Shown: positions 34,701 through 45,813, numbered from the stretch's first letter. The stretch: 64,000 nucleotides of DNA from Emydura subglobosa (GCA_007922225.1 ML680092.1:1149308-1213307); one strand, 5' to 3'. Program-made: numbers and translations. Notes: generated by a model from the letters alone, not told the origin.

Positions 34701-37700
34701 GATCCAGCAGCTGGAAGTTGAAGCTAGATAAATTCAGACTGGAAATAAGGGTGAATATTTCAACAGCGAGATGAATGAAGCATTGGAACAATTTGCCGAG
34801 GGTTGTGGTAGATTCTCCATCACAGGCAATTTTTAAATCAAGTTTAGATGTTTTTCTAAAAGCTCTGATCTAGGAATGATTCTGGGGCTGTTCTCTGGCC
34901 TGTGTTACACAGGAGCTCAGCCTAGATGGTCACAATGGTCCCTTCTGGCCTTGGAATCAATGAATCTGTGAATCCATCCCAGCCTGGGACTCCCCCAGAC
35001 CCGAATTCCCCTCCCTGACGCATGCCAGCCTGGGAATCCCCCCACTCCCTCACTAACCCTGATACTGCCCCCCAGACTCCTCTGAGCCCCCCATTAGCCC
35101 TGCAGGAGCTGCCATTTCCCTACCCTTCCTGACACCCCTCTTGGTCTCTCCTGCAGATGGGACGGGGATGCTTGGCCGGATCCTTTTTGCCTGGATGAAG
35201 GGGTGAGTTGCACATGCCGTGAAGTGGGGAGCACAGGAGGGGGAGGTTTCTGGGTCACCGGCGCTGGCGAGGTTATCGCATGGTCACCCTTCTTTCCCTC
35301 CCCTGCAGGAGCAAACTGGACTGTGATGCCAAGCAGTGGAGGTGAGTGAGGAAAGGACCTGCCCCCACCCCTTTCCCAGGACATCTCTCCCCCCCCAAAC
35401 TCCGGTGCGCCCTTCATCCCAATGCCCGCTTCTCTGGGACGCCTCTCACCCTGACTGGCCTGGGCTGATTCCTGCTTACTGACCATTACACGATCTTTGA
35501 CCTCTGAACCTTAAATGTGTTGGTCTTGCCCTCTCCACGTGATTGGACGATTCTCCCCTCTGACCCTCTCGTGGCCTGAGCCCTCTGATCCCAATTTAGG
35601 AAACATTTGACCTCTAAGCCTCTCAAGTGACCCTCCCTCTCTGACCTCCCATTGGACGTTTCTCCTCTGAGCCCCCGTTATGTGATCTTCACGTTCTGAC
35701 CTTCCATTGGGCAACGCTTGCCTTGTGACTGCACTGTGTGACCTTTGCCCTCTGAGCCCCATTGAATGAACCTTGACTTTTGACCTGTATTGAGCAATAC
35801 GTGCACTTTGACCCTGACCCCTTGGTGACCTTCACCCTTTGAACCTCATGGTGTGATTCTCAATCTCAGACCCCATTGAGTGCCCTCTGACCTCTCCCAT
35901 GGTGACCCTTCACCCTAACCATCAGTGGGCAGTCCTGAACCTCTGACCCCTGTTTAGTGCCCAGTGTCCTCAGAACCGCAATAGGTGACACATGACCTCT
36001 AACCCTGCCATGCCCCACCAGCCCTACCCCTTGTGCCCTGCAGGCTCTTCGCAGATGGGCTAAATGACCTGGCCATCTTCATGGAGATCTTGGCCCCTGC
36101 CTTCCCAGCATGCTTCACTCTCATTGTGTGCATCAGTGGCTTCTTCAAGGTAAGGAGAGAAGGGTTGGCGTGTGTGTTGGTGGGTTGGCCTGAGAGGGTT
36201 TGGTGTGTGAGGAAGGGGATTGGTGAAAGGGGTTGACGTAGGGAATTGGTAGGGGGTTGGAACTGGGACAAAGGGTCGGCGTCAGAGCCGCATGGACTGC
36301 AGAAGTTCCATTTCACAGAGGATTTTTCATTGTGCTTTTGAAATTTGGCTGTGTTATAAATCAGAGCCAGTCTCCAACCATTTCGATATTCTCCATGAAG
36401 GAAAATTCCAAAAACACTTTCACTGCTGATCATTGGAAACGTTTTGCTTCAATTTCAGCTCTTTCTGCTTACGTAATACAGAGCGTGCTTGATAATGAGT
36501 CCTATAGACGAGAGAATTCTATGGCAATCGAGAATATGAAATAACTTTCCTTTGGATTGTTTTTATTTTATTTTCCAAATGAAAAATCAGGGCGTCATCA
36601 GAACATTTTTTCTTTTTTTTCCTGGATGAAATTCTGGTGGACCCACCCCGATTTCATCAGAACCACACATTCCAGGGGATAGGGCTCTGTCTAAGTCTCT
36701 CACCAACTCTCATTAACATGAGCCCTGCACTCCCCACCATAACCCCTCTCCTCTCTCTCTCTGCCCCAGTGCATCGTGGGAGTGGCTGGAGGTGCTACCC
36801 GGGCGGCTCTCACCATGCACCAGGCCCGGCGGGACAACATGGCGGACGTCTCGGCCAAGGACGGGAGCCAGGTGGGATCTTGCTTGGGGGTTGTGGCCAA
36901 TATTAAAAGACACCCACAATGCAATGGGGCAGGGGTGCTCCAGGGGGCAGAGGGAACAGGCACCACCAGAATGCAGCAGGGCAGAAATGCCCCAGGAGGG
37001 GGTACCTACCCCACCACTGCACATCCCCTCACTCGCTCCTCTCACCCCCAGGAGACCCTGGTGAATTTAGCCGGCCTGCTTGTCAGCCTCCTCCTCATCC
37101 CCCTCGTTGCCGACAGGCTCCAGTGAGTGGCCCCCAACCTCCTGGGAGTTTGTGTGGGGGGGGCCCTGGGATAGTACAAGTATTGGGGGGGTAGGGTAGG
37201 AGGGGATTGTGGGAAGTGCTGCAGGGGATTGTGGGAAGGATTGTGGGAGGAGGAGGGGCTGGTAGGGGATTGTGGGAAGGGTTAGGGGAGGTGCAGGGGG
37301 TTATGGGAGGCGAAGCAGGGGGTTGTGGGAAGGATTGTGAGAGGAGCAAGGGTTGGTGGGGGATTGTGGGGAGGGTTAGGGGATTGTGGGAGACACAGGG
37401 GATTATGTGTTTGGCTGGCCCAGCCTCTGTCTCTGACCCCTGTGTCCCCCAGGCTCACCTATGCCCTCTATAGTCTATTCACGGCTCTACACCTCTACGC
37501 CAACTACCGGGCTGTGCGCGCCGTCTGCATGGAAACGCTCAATCGGGCCCGGCTGCGCCTCGCCCTGCACCACTTCCTGTGCCAGGGCTGGGTACCCACG
37601 CCCACCCATGTCAACCCCCAGGAACCCCTGCTGCCAGGTGACCATGGGGCGGATGAGGATACGGGAGTGTGGGAAGGAAGAGGAGAACCCCAGCATGGGC

Positions 37701-39328
37701 AGAGGCAGAGATCAATTCCACCTAGAGGGAAAAGACCTTATCTCCCCATCCCTGTCCCAAATCAGCCAGGTCCCCGTCCTGGGGCTGGATTTTAGCAAGT
37801 GCCCCCTAGAGGGGAAAGGCCCCATGTCCCATTCCCCCCATACCCAACTGACCAGACTCTTTGCTCCCCACCTCTCTGCAGAATTCCAGCGGCATCTCGG
37901 GATAATTCTGGGTGCCCCACTTCACATGCTGGTCTCCAGGTGGGTAACAGAGGTAAACTTATCCCTCATACCTCCCCAGGGATTGCACCCTGGGCCCAGC
38001 CAGCACAAGTCCCTAGGGAGTCCCCTTGGCACATTTATTCCAGTTGCTGTTCCTGCTCATAGAAACCTGTGTGTCTTTGGTCGATCTTCTCCCTTGTAAC
38101 ATCTTGTGGTGGGGAGTTCCAGAGGCTAAACAAGTCTGTTCAATTCATAGTGATTGTCTCCTTTGTGTATTCTTTCCCTCTGTCTACCCCGCAGCGTAGC
38201 TGAGTTCCAGCAGGCCTGCAAGGGCAACTCGAGGAGCTATTTGATCGCTCTGAACCGAAAAGCTGGTGAGGAGGGACTGGGAGGGGGAATGAGACCCAGG
38301 GGTCTGGGATGGCCATGCAGGGCACTAACCAAAAGGGGGAGAGACCAGGACATGGAATGGAACCCAAGTGTCTGGCACGGCAGCCGTAGGTTGGAGAGAC
38401 CAGGGTGGGTTTGACCCAGGTGTCCGGGATGGCAGCTGCAGTGGGCCGAGAATGGGTGAGGAAATGGGACCCAGGTGTCCAGGATGGCAGTGCAGTGAGA
38501 TGGTGCGGGACACCCTGCTATGCCCTCCCCACAGGCACCGTGGCCGTGGCCCTGGCCCGTGGGACGAACAGTGTGGACACCATCCAGGCCTATGCCCACG
38601 CCCTGCTGCTGGAGGCCCTGCTGTGCCAGACCCTGCCCCTGGGTGCTGTGGAGGGAGAGACGCTCCAGGAGCTGCAAAGGCAGCTGCGTGGAGGTGAGGA
38701 GCGGGGCAGGGGGCCAGGCTGCATCAGGGGGTCGGGGCAACCAGATGCCTCCTGTGCCTGATCCAGGGGAGGTCACCCAGGGGTTTCCCAGCACCTATCC
38801 TTCATCCTCAGCCGGCTCTGTTCTGTCTTTCAGCTCCGGACAGGGAGACCTGGGCGGTGCTAACGGAAACGCACCAGCTGCTGGACAGGTTCTTCCCCCA
38901 GTTCCTGTCAGGTAACTGGGGTGTCTGTGCACTCAGCCCTCAGGGCCCACATAGCTCCCCCTGCTGGAGAACATCCCCACCCATGGTCCCGACCTCTGCA
39001 ATGCTCTGCACCATGGGGAGAGTGCTCCCCGCTGCAGAGACCCCACCCCCCATCCTCTCATCACTGGGGCCTTCCCCATTGGCCCCTGCCCTGGGAGGAT
39101 CGGAGAGACACCCGCACCCACTGCATTCCCAGCCCTGGGGTATCCCTTAGTGCCCCTTGCCCCACAGAGAGCACCCCCTACTGGGGAAACAAACACACCC
39201 TCCCTTGGCCCTGGGCTGGTCTGTCTCTTGCAGGGCTGGTCTCGGCGGGCTGGGTCACGGATCGGAACCTGCTTGGAGCAGAGGAGTGGCGCCTGGATTG
39301 GACCCCAAAGGACAAGAAAGTCCTGTAG
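31751..39328 (+). CDS. RUSF1: RUSF1 (RUS family member 1, C16orf58), DUF647 protein
   Basis: RUSF1 is a DUF647/ROOT UVB SENSITIVE family protein; its vertebrate biochemical role is unsettled. Coding exons: 31751-31900, 32344-32421, 32792-32906, 35157-35202, 35309-35341, 36044-36149, 36770-36871, 37052-37122, 37453-37637, 37882-37939, 38195-38265, 38535-38693, 38834-38911, 39234-39328. Splice sites are GT-AG, phases agree, and the product is 448 aa (human 468). The start ATG lies in an exon opening at 31,691. Diagnostic segments are [79 protein letters not shown] and [19 protein letters not shown]. It ends DKKVL like the mammalian protein. Several hydrophobic segments in the middle suggest membrane association. 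A CR1 copy fills intron 4. No lesions seen. Confidence 0.95.
32990..34975 (+). mobile_element. CR1-type LINE in RUSF1 intron 4
   Basis: Same strand as the gene. The 5' part has the [20 protein letters not shown] and [19 protein letters not shown] reverse-transcriptase start, and the 3' part ends with AGATGGTCACAATGGTCCCT. Many stops and frameshifts; lengthens the intron to 2.25 kb. Confidence 0.8.
35497..36006 (+). repeat. TGACCTYTGMCC-rich tandem repeat, RUSF1 intron 6
   Basis: About a dozen degenerate units of 35-45 bp read roughly TGACCTCTGACCCCCATTG then a G-rich word. TGACCTTTGCCC, TGACTTTTGACC and TGACCTTCACCC recur, each resembling a DR1 nuclear-receptor element on the reverse strand. 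Confidence 0.7.
37195..37410 (+). repeat. GGGGATTGTGGGAAGG repeat, RUSF1 intron 9
   Basis: The word GGGGATTGTGGGAAGG or close variants occurs about eight times, with spacing of 16-60 bp. Confidence 0.7.
38270..38515 (+). repeat. About 60-bp tandem repeat, RUSF1 intron 12
   Basis: Four units contain GGGACCCAGGTGTCCAGGAT or variants and then GGCAGTGCAG. The complement of this unit is found in SLC5A2 introns (46,330-46,480; 48,590-48,880) and near 41,580. Confidence 0.7.
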
Positions 39329-39513
39329 ACCCCACCACCCCCAGTGTCGGTACCGATCCCAACAAGACCAAAACGTTCTGTGCCTTAGCGGGCTTTATGC
39401 CAGTGAGCGGACTGGGACCTGTGACCGAAGGACGCGGATTCACTCCATCTCCCTGTGGGACTGGAGCTAGATGCTGTGACTTCAACTTGCCTTGCACCCC
39501 TGTACTGCTTGGG

Positions 39514-39519
39514 AATAAA
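39514..39519 (+). terminator. RUSF1 polyadenylation signal
   Basis: AATAAA 186 bp past the RUSF1 stop, followed by a TA microsatellite. Confidence 0.85.
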
Positions 39520-39571
39520 GTTTATATATATATACACATAGACATGGGGTCTTTCCCTGCTAGGGGGACCA

Positions 39572-39725
39572 GCTGAGATGCAACCACCTCTGGGGTGGGA
39601 GGTGGGGAGCTGTTTATACAGGGATCCCTTGCCTGGCGCTGAGATGCAGCCACCTCTGAGACGGGATGCAGGGGGTGTTTATACTGGGATCCCTCACACA
39701 GTGCTGAGATGCAGTTGTATCTGGG
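39572..39725 (+). repeat. 65-66-bp tandem repeat after RUSF1
   Basis: GCTGAGATGCAGCCACCTCT (with small changes) starts units at 39572, 39638 and 39703; the third is partial. Confidence 0.8.
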
Positions 39726-39959
39726 GCATAGTTCAAGCCCCTTCCATTTGCAATCCCACAGTGGGTATGTGGCCAGGTGATGTCATGGGCCTGCTGTGTG
39801 GGATGATGATGAGACCACCGGCTTGTGCAGAGCCAGTTGCCTGAGGAAGGGCCCAGGCCCTCCATGCAAGTCGTGTGAGTCGTGCACATGTCATGTGATG
39901 ACCATTGCTGAGCACTTGTGGCATGGGAGAGACGGATCCAGGCCAGCAGCACCCTTGCT

Positions 39960-41360
39960 CTCAGTGAGTGTGTGTCTGGACTGGCTTCACACTGTCTGTG
40001 TGTGGGTGGGTGGTGGTGATTTGTGTGGTATTGCCATTTTGTGTGAAAGGGGTATTCTCCATACCCTTGTAGTGGGTGTGATTTTATGTTGATGTTTAGT
40101 GTTCTTCTGTGTGTGTGACTGTGTTAGGGGTGTTCTCTGTGTGTATGTTGTGTTGTGTGTGTGATTTTGTGTATGGGAATGTTATCCTCTGTATTGTCAC
40201 AATGCGTGCGATTGTTAGGCATATTCTCTTTAGCCTTTTGTGTGTGATTATATGTCGCTGTCACTCTGTGTGTGTGTCTTGTGCATGCCCTTGTGTGTAT
40301 GTGTCCGTGTGCCACTGTTGTTCTGTGTGCCATATTGTAGGACGCTGCTGGGGAGGGGTGTTTGTGTGCCATTGTGTGTCTGTGCTGAGTTGTGGGGTGT
40401 TTGTATGCGTGTGCACGCACCAGCATCAGTAGGTATTAGCTGTGTCCTTCATTGTCCTGCTACCAGTGAGCGTGTGTGTTGCAGGCTGTGGTTAAATGTG
40501 TCAAATATGTATGTTGTAACTGTGCCAGTTGTGCATGTGTGAGGTTTTTTTCTTGTGTGTATAAATAGGGTGGGGTGGGTGTGTCACTGAGGGCAGCTGT
40601 GTGTTACATTATCACGACCAAATGGCCAGGAGACACTCTACCAGCCACTGCATGTGTGTGCGTGTATTTGTGCATGTTTTCTGTGTTTATGTGAGTGAGT
40701 GTCTGTGTCTGTCCGTAGGTTTTCAGGAGTCACATCCCCCTGTCAGCTGCTGTGTGTATGTGTGTGTGACACTGTGTGTATATGACACCGTGTGTCTGAG
40801 CATGACACATGTTACACGCTGTGTGTGACACTGCATGTGTTACACACAGACACGTGAAGTGTATCAGTGTGTGTGAATGACACTGCTCTGTATGTGTATG
40901 ACACTGTTATGCTCTTTGTGTTATTCTGTTAGTGTGTTACACTGTTAGTGTGTACACTGTTTTGTGCTCTGTAATGCTGTATGTGTTCTGCCCTGTGTGT
41001 GTGCAACACTTATGCTTTGTATGTGTCTGTGTATGTGTGTTACACTGTGCTCTGTGTGTGACATGCTTTCTGTGTTATGGGATGTTAGTGTGTTACACTG
41101 ATTTATGCTCTTTGTGTGGCGCACCCTTTGTGTATGTGACATTTGTGCATGTGACACGCTGTGTGGGTCTATCAGTGTGTTACACTGCTCTGTGTGTCTG
41201 TGGGTGTGACTGTTATGCTCTGTGTGTTACACTTGGTATGGTAAACTGTGCACTCACAGCACCCTTATGCTCTTGTGTGTTTGACACTGTGTACTGGTCT
41301 GTGTTTGTATTATGTTGTGTGGGTATCTGTTATACTGTGTTCGTATAACTGTGTGTTGCT
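39960..41360 (+). repeat. 1.4-kb GT-rich degenerate low-complexity tract
   Basis: TGTGTG and related words dominate throughout. From about 40,780 to 41,340 the phrase GTGTTACACTG recurs. No exon signals stand out, and reading frames here are by-products of the composition. Confidence 0.8.
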
Positions 41361-42149
41361 CTCAGGGAGCTGGCTGGCTCTGTCACAGCCCCTATCCTGG
41401 GCACTGCTCTCCTGATGGGTGTGGGGGGGGGCCAGCCTGGCTTTGGGGGCTGCCCTAGGGACAGTGACTCCCCACTGCCCCTACACTAGGGTCAGCCCAG
41501 CAAAGGCAGGATGTGCAGAGCAGGGATGGCAGTGGAAGGGACCCCTCATAACCTCCAGGGGTGAGCGCCTAGTGCTGCCCTCCTGGACGCCTGGGTCCCA
41601 TGCCCTGTCCTGGTTTCTCCCCCAGGGTTGAGGCAGTGTGTGCACGTGGAGCTGTATGTGTCGTTCCAGGCTCTCCCTGCGGCTCCATCTACTCCAGATC
41701 CCTGGCCGTGCCCTGTGGCTCCGCTCCTGGCAGATCCTTAAGTCCCTCACCCGTGCTGGGCTGCAGCCCACCAGCAAGGTCAGAGCGTGAGGGGCAGAGA
41801 AAGGACTAGCGAGGGGGAGGAAGAAGGGGTGGGCGGAGGATCTGGGGAGGGAAGGGAAGAGTGGGGGAAGTGGGCATATAGGGGGTTCTATGGGGCAAGC
41901 GCCCCCTGCTGACTCTCCCCCCTGCAGACCCTGTACTGCTGCGCCCCCACCTGGCTGCTCTCGCAACTCGGGGAGGTGCCGATGGGGCTGGCGCTGCCCC
42001 ACTGGCTGCAGCACCCCCTACTGGGGCTCTATGTCTGGGCTTTCTCCATCAACATGGCTGAGGCGGCTGAGGAAGATCTGAGTGGCTTCCGCAGCCTTGG
42101 GGAGCTCTTCCGGTGCTCGCTCAAGCCCTGGGGCGCCCCATCGCCCCCT

Positions 42150-42700
42150 ATGACATGGTATGTCCCTCCCCATCCCCCACTGCCCTCCCATGGCATGGTA
42201 CATCCCACCTTGCCCCCCAATTGCCCTCCTATGGCATGGTATGTCCTGCACCACCCCGCCCAACATGGCCATGTCCCTCCATGGCATGGTACATCCCGCC
42301 TTGTCCCCCCATTGCCCTCCCATGACATGGTACATCTCACCCTACCCTCCATTGTCTTCCTTTGTCATGGGACATCTCCCTATTGCCCTCCCATGTCGTG
42401 GTATGTCCCCTCCCCCCCCAAGCAAAGCTCCTCATGGGATGGTATGTTCAATCCCACCCCTCCATAGTATGTTATGTCCCACTCCTGCACCCCTACAATA
42501 TGATAGGTCTTATTTCGTTCTCCCCGGTGCCATGGCGTGGTATGTCCCACCACTCTCCCACACAAATTACGGTATGCCCCATGACGTGGTATGTCTCATT
42601 CTCCCCTCCCCCATGTGCCCGATATCATGGGTCTTCCTTTCCTATGAACCCCCTTTGACATGGTATGTCCCCCACATTCCCCCCACACCCTCAGGGACAA
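42150..42700 (+). repeat. Tandem repeat seeded on the PISD-like 5' splice site
   Basis: Starting at the exon 2 donor (GACATG|GTATGT, donor 42158), units of 39-50 bp recur with CATGGCATGGTATGTCCC or CATGACATGGTACATCCC. Copies lie near 42,196, 42,234, 42,283, 42,327, 42,366, 42,396, 42,438, 42,534, 42,583 and 42,658. Each of the better copies is itself a donor-like sequence. Confidence 0.75.
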
Positions 42701-43851
42701 TACACACCCTTCCCTCTCCCGCCACAAACCCACCCACCTTGGCCTGCATGTGCACCTAGCAGTGCCACGAGTCGTTGTTGGCCACAGCTAACCGGGCCCT
42801 CAAGCCTGCCATGTGTGCGAGACACGCTCACGTTCCCAAGTATTTCTCATTGGCCCTGTTCTCCAGGGCTCTGGGCCTGGCACTTTCACAGCCTGGCTTT
42901 TCACAAGAGCTTTGCACCTGTCTGTGCATGGGCCGTGTGTGCCCTCCCCAGAGGCCCGTCCCTGCACTTCTCCAGGGCTCTGCTCCCTGAGGACTGGAAG
43001 CTCCCCCTCCGGCACCCAGCTGGCACAGGTGTGAATGCCCCTGGCTGCCCTCGTCCGTCCCTGTGTGAGGTTGTCACCGTTTCTCATCAGGTCCCGGCTG
43101 ATTGCAGGTCAGCTCGGCAGATGGCTGGATCGTGCACCAGGGCCGCGTGTGGAGCAGCTGCCTGTAGCAGGTGAAAGGGGTGACGTACTCCCTGGAGAGC
43201 TTCCTTGGGCCCCAGGACTGGAGGGGAAATACGGGTGAGCATGGGGCTGGGGTGGGCTGAGGTGGGAGGCAGGGACCAGGGTCCAATCTGGGGGTGGTGG
43301 TCTGGGACTGATCCAGGGGAAGGGGTCCCAATCCCTGGCAGGCACTGATTAAACTTTTGCTGTTCGTCTCCCCCTGCCAGGCCGGAGTCTTTCCTCACGT
43401 TGGCACCTGAGGCACCGGCTCTATCACTGTGTCATCTATCTGGCCCCAGGCAACTACCACCGCTTCCACTCGTCCACCGACTGGCACATCCAGCACCACC
43501 GGCACTTCCCTGGTACAGCCCGGCACAGCCGAGGGGTGGGGGAGGACATAGGCCTGGTTGTCACTAACTCTGGGGTATTCTCTTCCCCCTTCATCCGTCT
43601 CTGTCTGTCCTGCCCCGTGTCTGTCCGTGGCAGGTTCCTTGATGTCAGTGAGCCCCAGCATGGCGTGCTGGATCCCAGGACTGTTCTGCCACAATGAGAG
43701 AGTGGTGCTGAGTGGGGAATGGGCCCATGGCTTCTTCTCCCTAACTGCTGTGGGGGCCACCAACGTGGGCTCCATGCACATCTACTGTGACCAGGTGAGG
43801 CTGGGGGAAAGGCGGGCTGGGAGCCCTGAAGATGGGGGCAGCCATCTGTTG

Positions 43852-44105
43852 TCCTGATGAGCGTGCACGCTCATGCAGTCGTACGTGGAGAGACCCTGAT
43901 GAGTGCGCATGTGCTCACACGATCAGCTGTGGGGGGACCCTGGTGAGGATGTGCATGCTTGTGGGATCACCCGTGTGGTGAGCAGGCACATGCTCATGGA
44001 ATCAGACAAGGGGGGGCCTGATGAGTGTGCATGCACTCGAGCAATCACATGCGGGGAGCCCCCGTGAATGCACGTGCTTGTGGGATAACACGTGGGGTCC
44101 CCCGG
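43852..44105 (+). repeat. About 45-bp tandem repeat in PISD-like intron
   Basis: Units resembling CCTGATGAGTGTGCATGCTC followed by an ATCAC-TGTGGGG word recur about six times between exons 5 and 6. Confidence 0.65.
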
Positions 44106-44479
44106 TGTACCTGGGCTCTCACGGCTCTTGCAAACCAGAGCAGATGTGGAGCGAAAGGGTGCCCGTTGCCCTGGTAACCATGGCCTCCTTTCTTTCCGGC
44201 AGGACCTTTGCACCAACTGCACCCGCCACGTGCAGGGCTGCTACACTACCACAGTACATGGCCTGGGCGGGGCCAGCTGGGATCCCCGTCTCCAAGGGGG
44301 CTGGCCTGGGAGAATTCAATCTGGGCTCCACCATCGTCCTCCTCTTCCAGGGGCCCCAGCGCTTTGGCTTCTGCCTCGGTGCTGGGCACAGGGTGCGGGT
44401 GGGGCAGGTGTTGGGCAGAGGAGCACAGCCTGATTTCACGGGGGTACCCTGATGCCCTAGGGAGATTAGAGGACCCCTT

Positions 44480-45130
44480 CACTGCCATGGGGGAGAGTCC
44501 CCTGATTCAGTGGGGGTACGGGGAGGAGACACCAGACTTGCAGGACAAGGGAAACCCCAATTTCAGATGGGAGAATTGGACCCCTCTTTAGTGGGGGGAA
44601 GGGAGGGATCCCCATTCCAATAGCCCCCCCAAATTTCTGCTGGGGAACGGGGTGGCTTTGACACCCCTTAATAGCCATGGAGGAAACATAGTTGGGACCC
44701 TGATTTTAGTAGGGGATGAGATTTTTGGAGGCAGGAGCAGGAGGAATCCCATTTTCAAGAGGGGGAACAGAGAGCCCTCAATAGGGGAAGGGACCCAACT
44801 TTTCAATCAGGGACTATGGGGTAAATCTGTGGCCGCAGCCTTTAATTCCAATGGGGGGGAAAAGGGGATACTTGGTTCTAAATGGGGGGGGGTTCCCAAA
44901 TTCAGATGGGAATGCATGGGGGTGAATCTGAAGACCCCAGTGGGGGACAGGAACCCCAATGTAAGTAGGAGAAGATCCCCACTGGGGACACGGAGGGGAC
45001 TGGAAGCCCTTAATTAAATGGGGGGATGGGATGAGGTCCCCAGTTTCAAGAGGGGGAGGGGACCCCCACTTTAAGAAGAGAATAATGGGTGCAGAACTGT
45101 GATCCCCTTAAATTCAATGTTGCGAGGGGG
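44480..45130 (+). repeat. Degenerate 40-50-bp tandem repeat between PISD-like gene and SLC5A2
   Basis: The phrase CCCCAATTTCAGATGGGAGA or variants (AATTCCAATGGGGG, TTTTCAAGAGGGGG) recurs about 14 times. It fills almost the whole gap after the PISD-like gene, and no exon was recognised in it. Confidence 0.6.
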
Positions 45131-45526
45131 GGGGAGGGGAGAGGAGGATGTTGTGACTGGGGTGCAGGGAAGCTCATTCCCAGATCCTTTGGGGTTGAAA
45201 TCTGGAGGAAACTTTTGTACCATCCTATCTGCTGGCCCCCCGCCCCATATCTTCCTAGCACCATAAGGAGGGCAGAGCTCCAGGGACTTGAGTACCTCTG
45301 AAATAGATTTTTCTATTTTCATATACAGCCCATTTGTCCTGATGTGTTTGTGATAGGGAAGGAACCGCCCTTCTCCTCTAGTGGATGCCGGCTCCGATCC
45401 GGCTCTGGAGTGGCAGGGCAGAATGGCTGGCCCCAGGGCGTGCGGAACGGGACCTGGGGCCTTTCTCCTCTAGTGGGCGCCGGCTCCAGCCCAGAAAAGC
45501 AAAGACGGGCTGGAGTTTCCCATTCA

Positions 45527-45532
45527 TTTATT
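45527..45532 (-). terminator. SLC5A2 polyadenylation signal
   Basis: TTTATT on the + strand is AATAAA on the gene strand, 282 bp beyond the SLC5A2 stop. The 3' UTR is therefore about 45,505-45,813. Confidence 0.65.
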
Positions 45533-45813
45533 TGTCTGTTTCTTCACCTCCATGCTCTTCCCCATTTGAGTTTCACCGGGAAGGGGGGAACCTGTTGGGG
45601 GGCCAAGAGGGAGGTCAGTGAGGGGCTGGGAGCTATGCTGTCCCCCTCCCATTTCCACCTTCTTTCTGCGGTCTCAGCACTGGGTTTGGGGGAAGGGGAG
45701 CCCCCATGTGAGAGAATACCTGTGGAAGGGGGCATACACAAGCCCAGGGGCCCCTCATTGGTGGCTGAGGTGTATAGGTTGGGGGGGACTATTGTATAGG
45801 GCAGGGCAGGGGC

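Larger units (their letters stand above)
41626..44452 (+). pseudogene. Phosphatidylserine decarboxylase (PISD)-like gene, apparently disabled
   Basis: PISD makes phosphatidylethanolamine at the mitochondrial inner membrane and self-cleaves at an LGST motif to form its pyruvoyl cofactor. Exons: 41626-41778 (ATG 41656), 41928-42157, 43108-43234, 43381-43512, 43634-43794, 44203-44452. PISD-like segments include [62 protein letters not shown] and GEFNLGSTIVLLF (LGST at 44321-44332). Splice sites are good and intron phases mostly fit. Three lesions are visible: a frame change of one base short in exon 2 (about 42,126-42,141, at a G run), an in-frame TAG at 43165-43167 where a glutamate is expected, and a frame change of one extra base in exon 6 (about 44,245-44,285). 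Intron retention makes it a decayed gene, not a processed copy. Assembly error could explain the indels but less easily the TAG. The familiar PISD gene is elsewhere in mammals, so this is a paralogue. Confidence 0.85.

Noticed and set aside
35497..36006. A CRISPR-like or spaced-repeat array
   Set aside because: Units are degenerate, spacers are not distinct, and the host is a vertebrate. The same holds for all arrays here.
40109..41348. Cysteine- and valine-rich frames in the GT tract
   Set aside because: They are products of GT-rich composition; no splice signals or family match.
42160..42759. A 199-codon frame in the PISD-like intron
   Set aside because: It consists of the translated splice-donor tandem repeat (CPPMAWY-type words).
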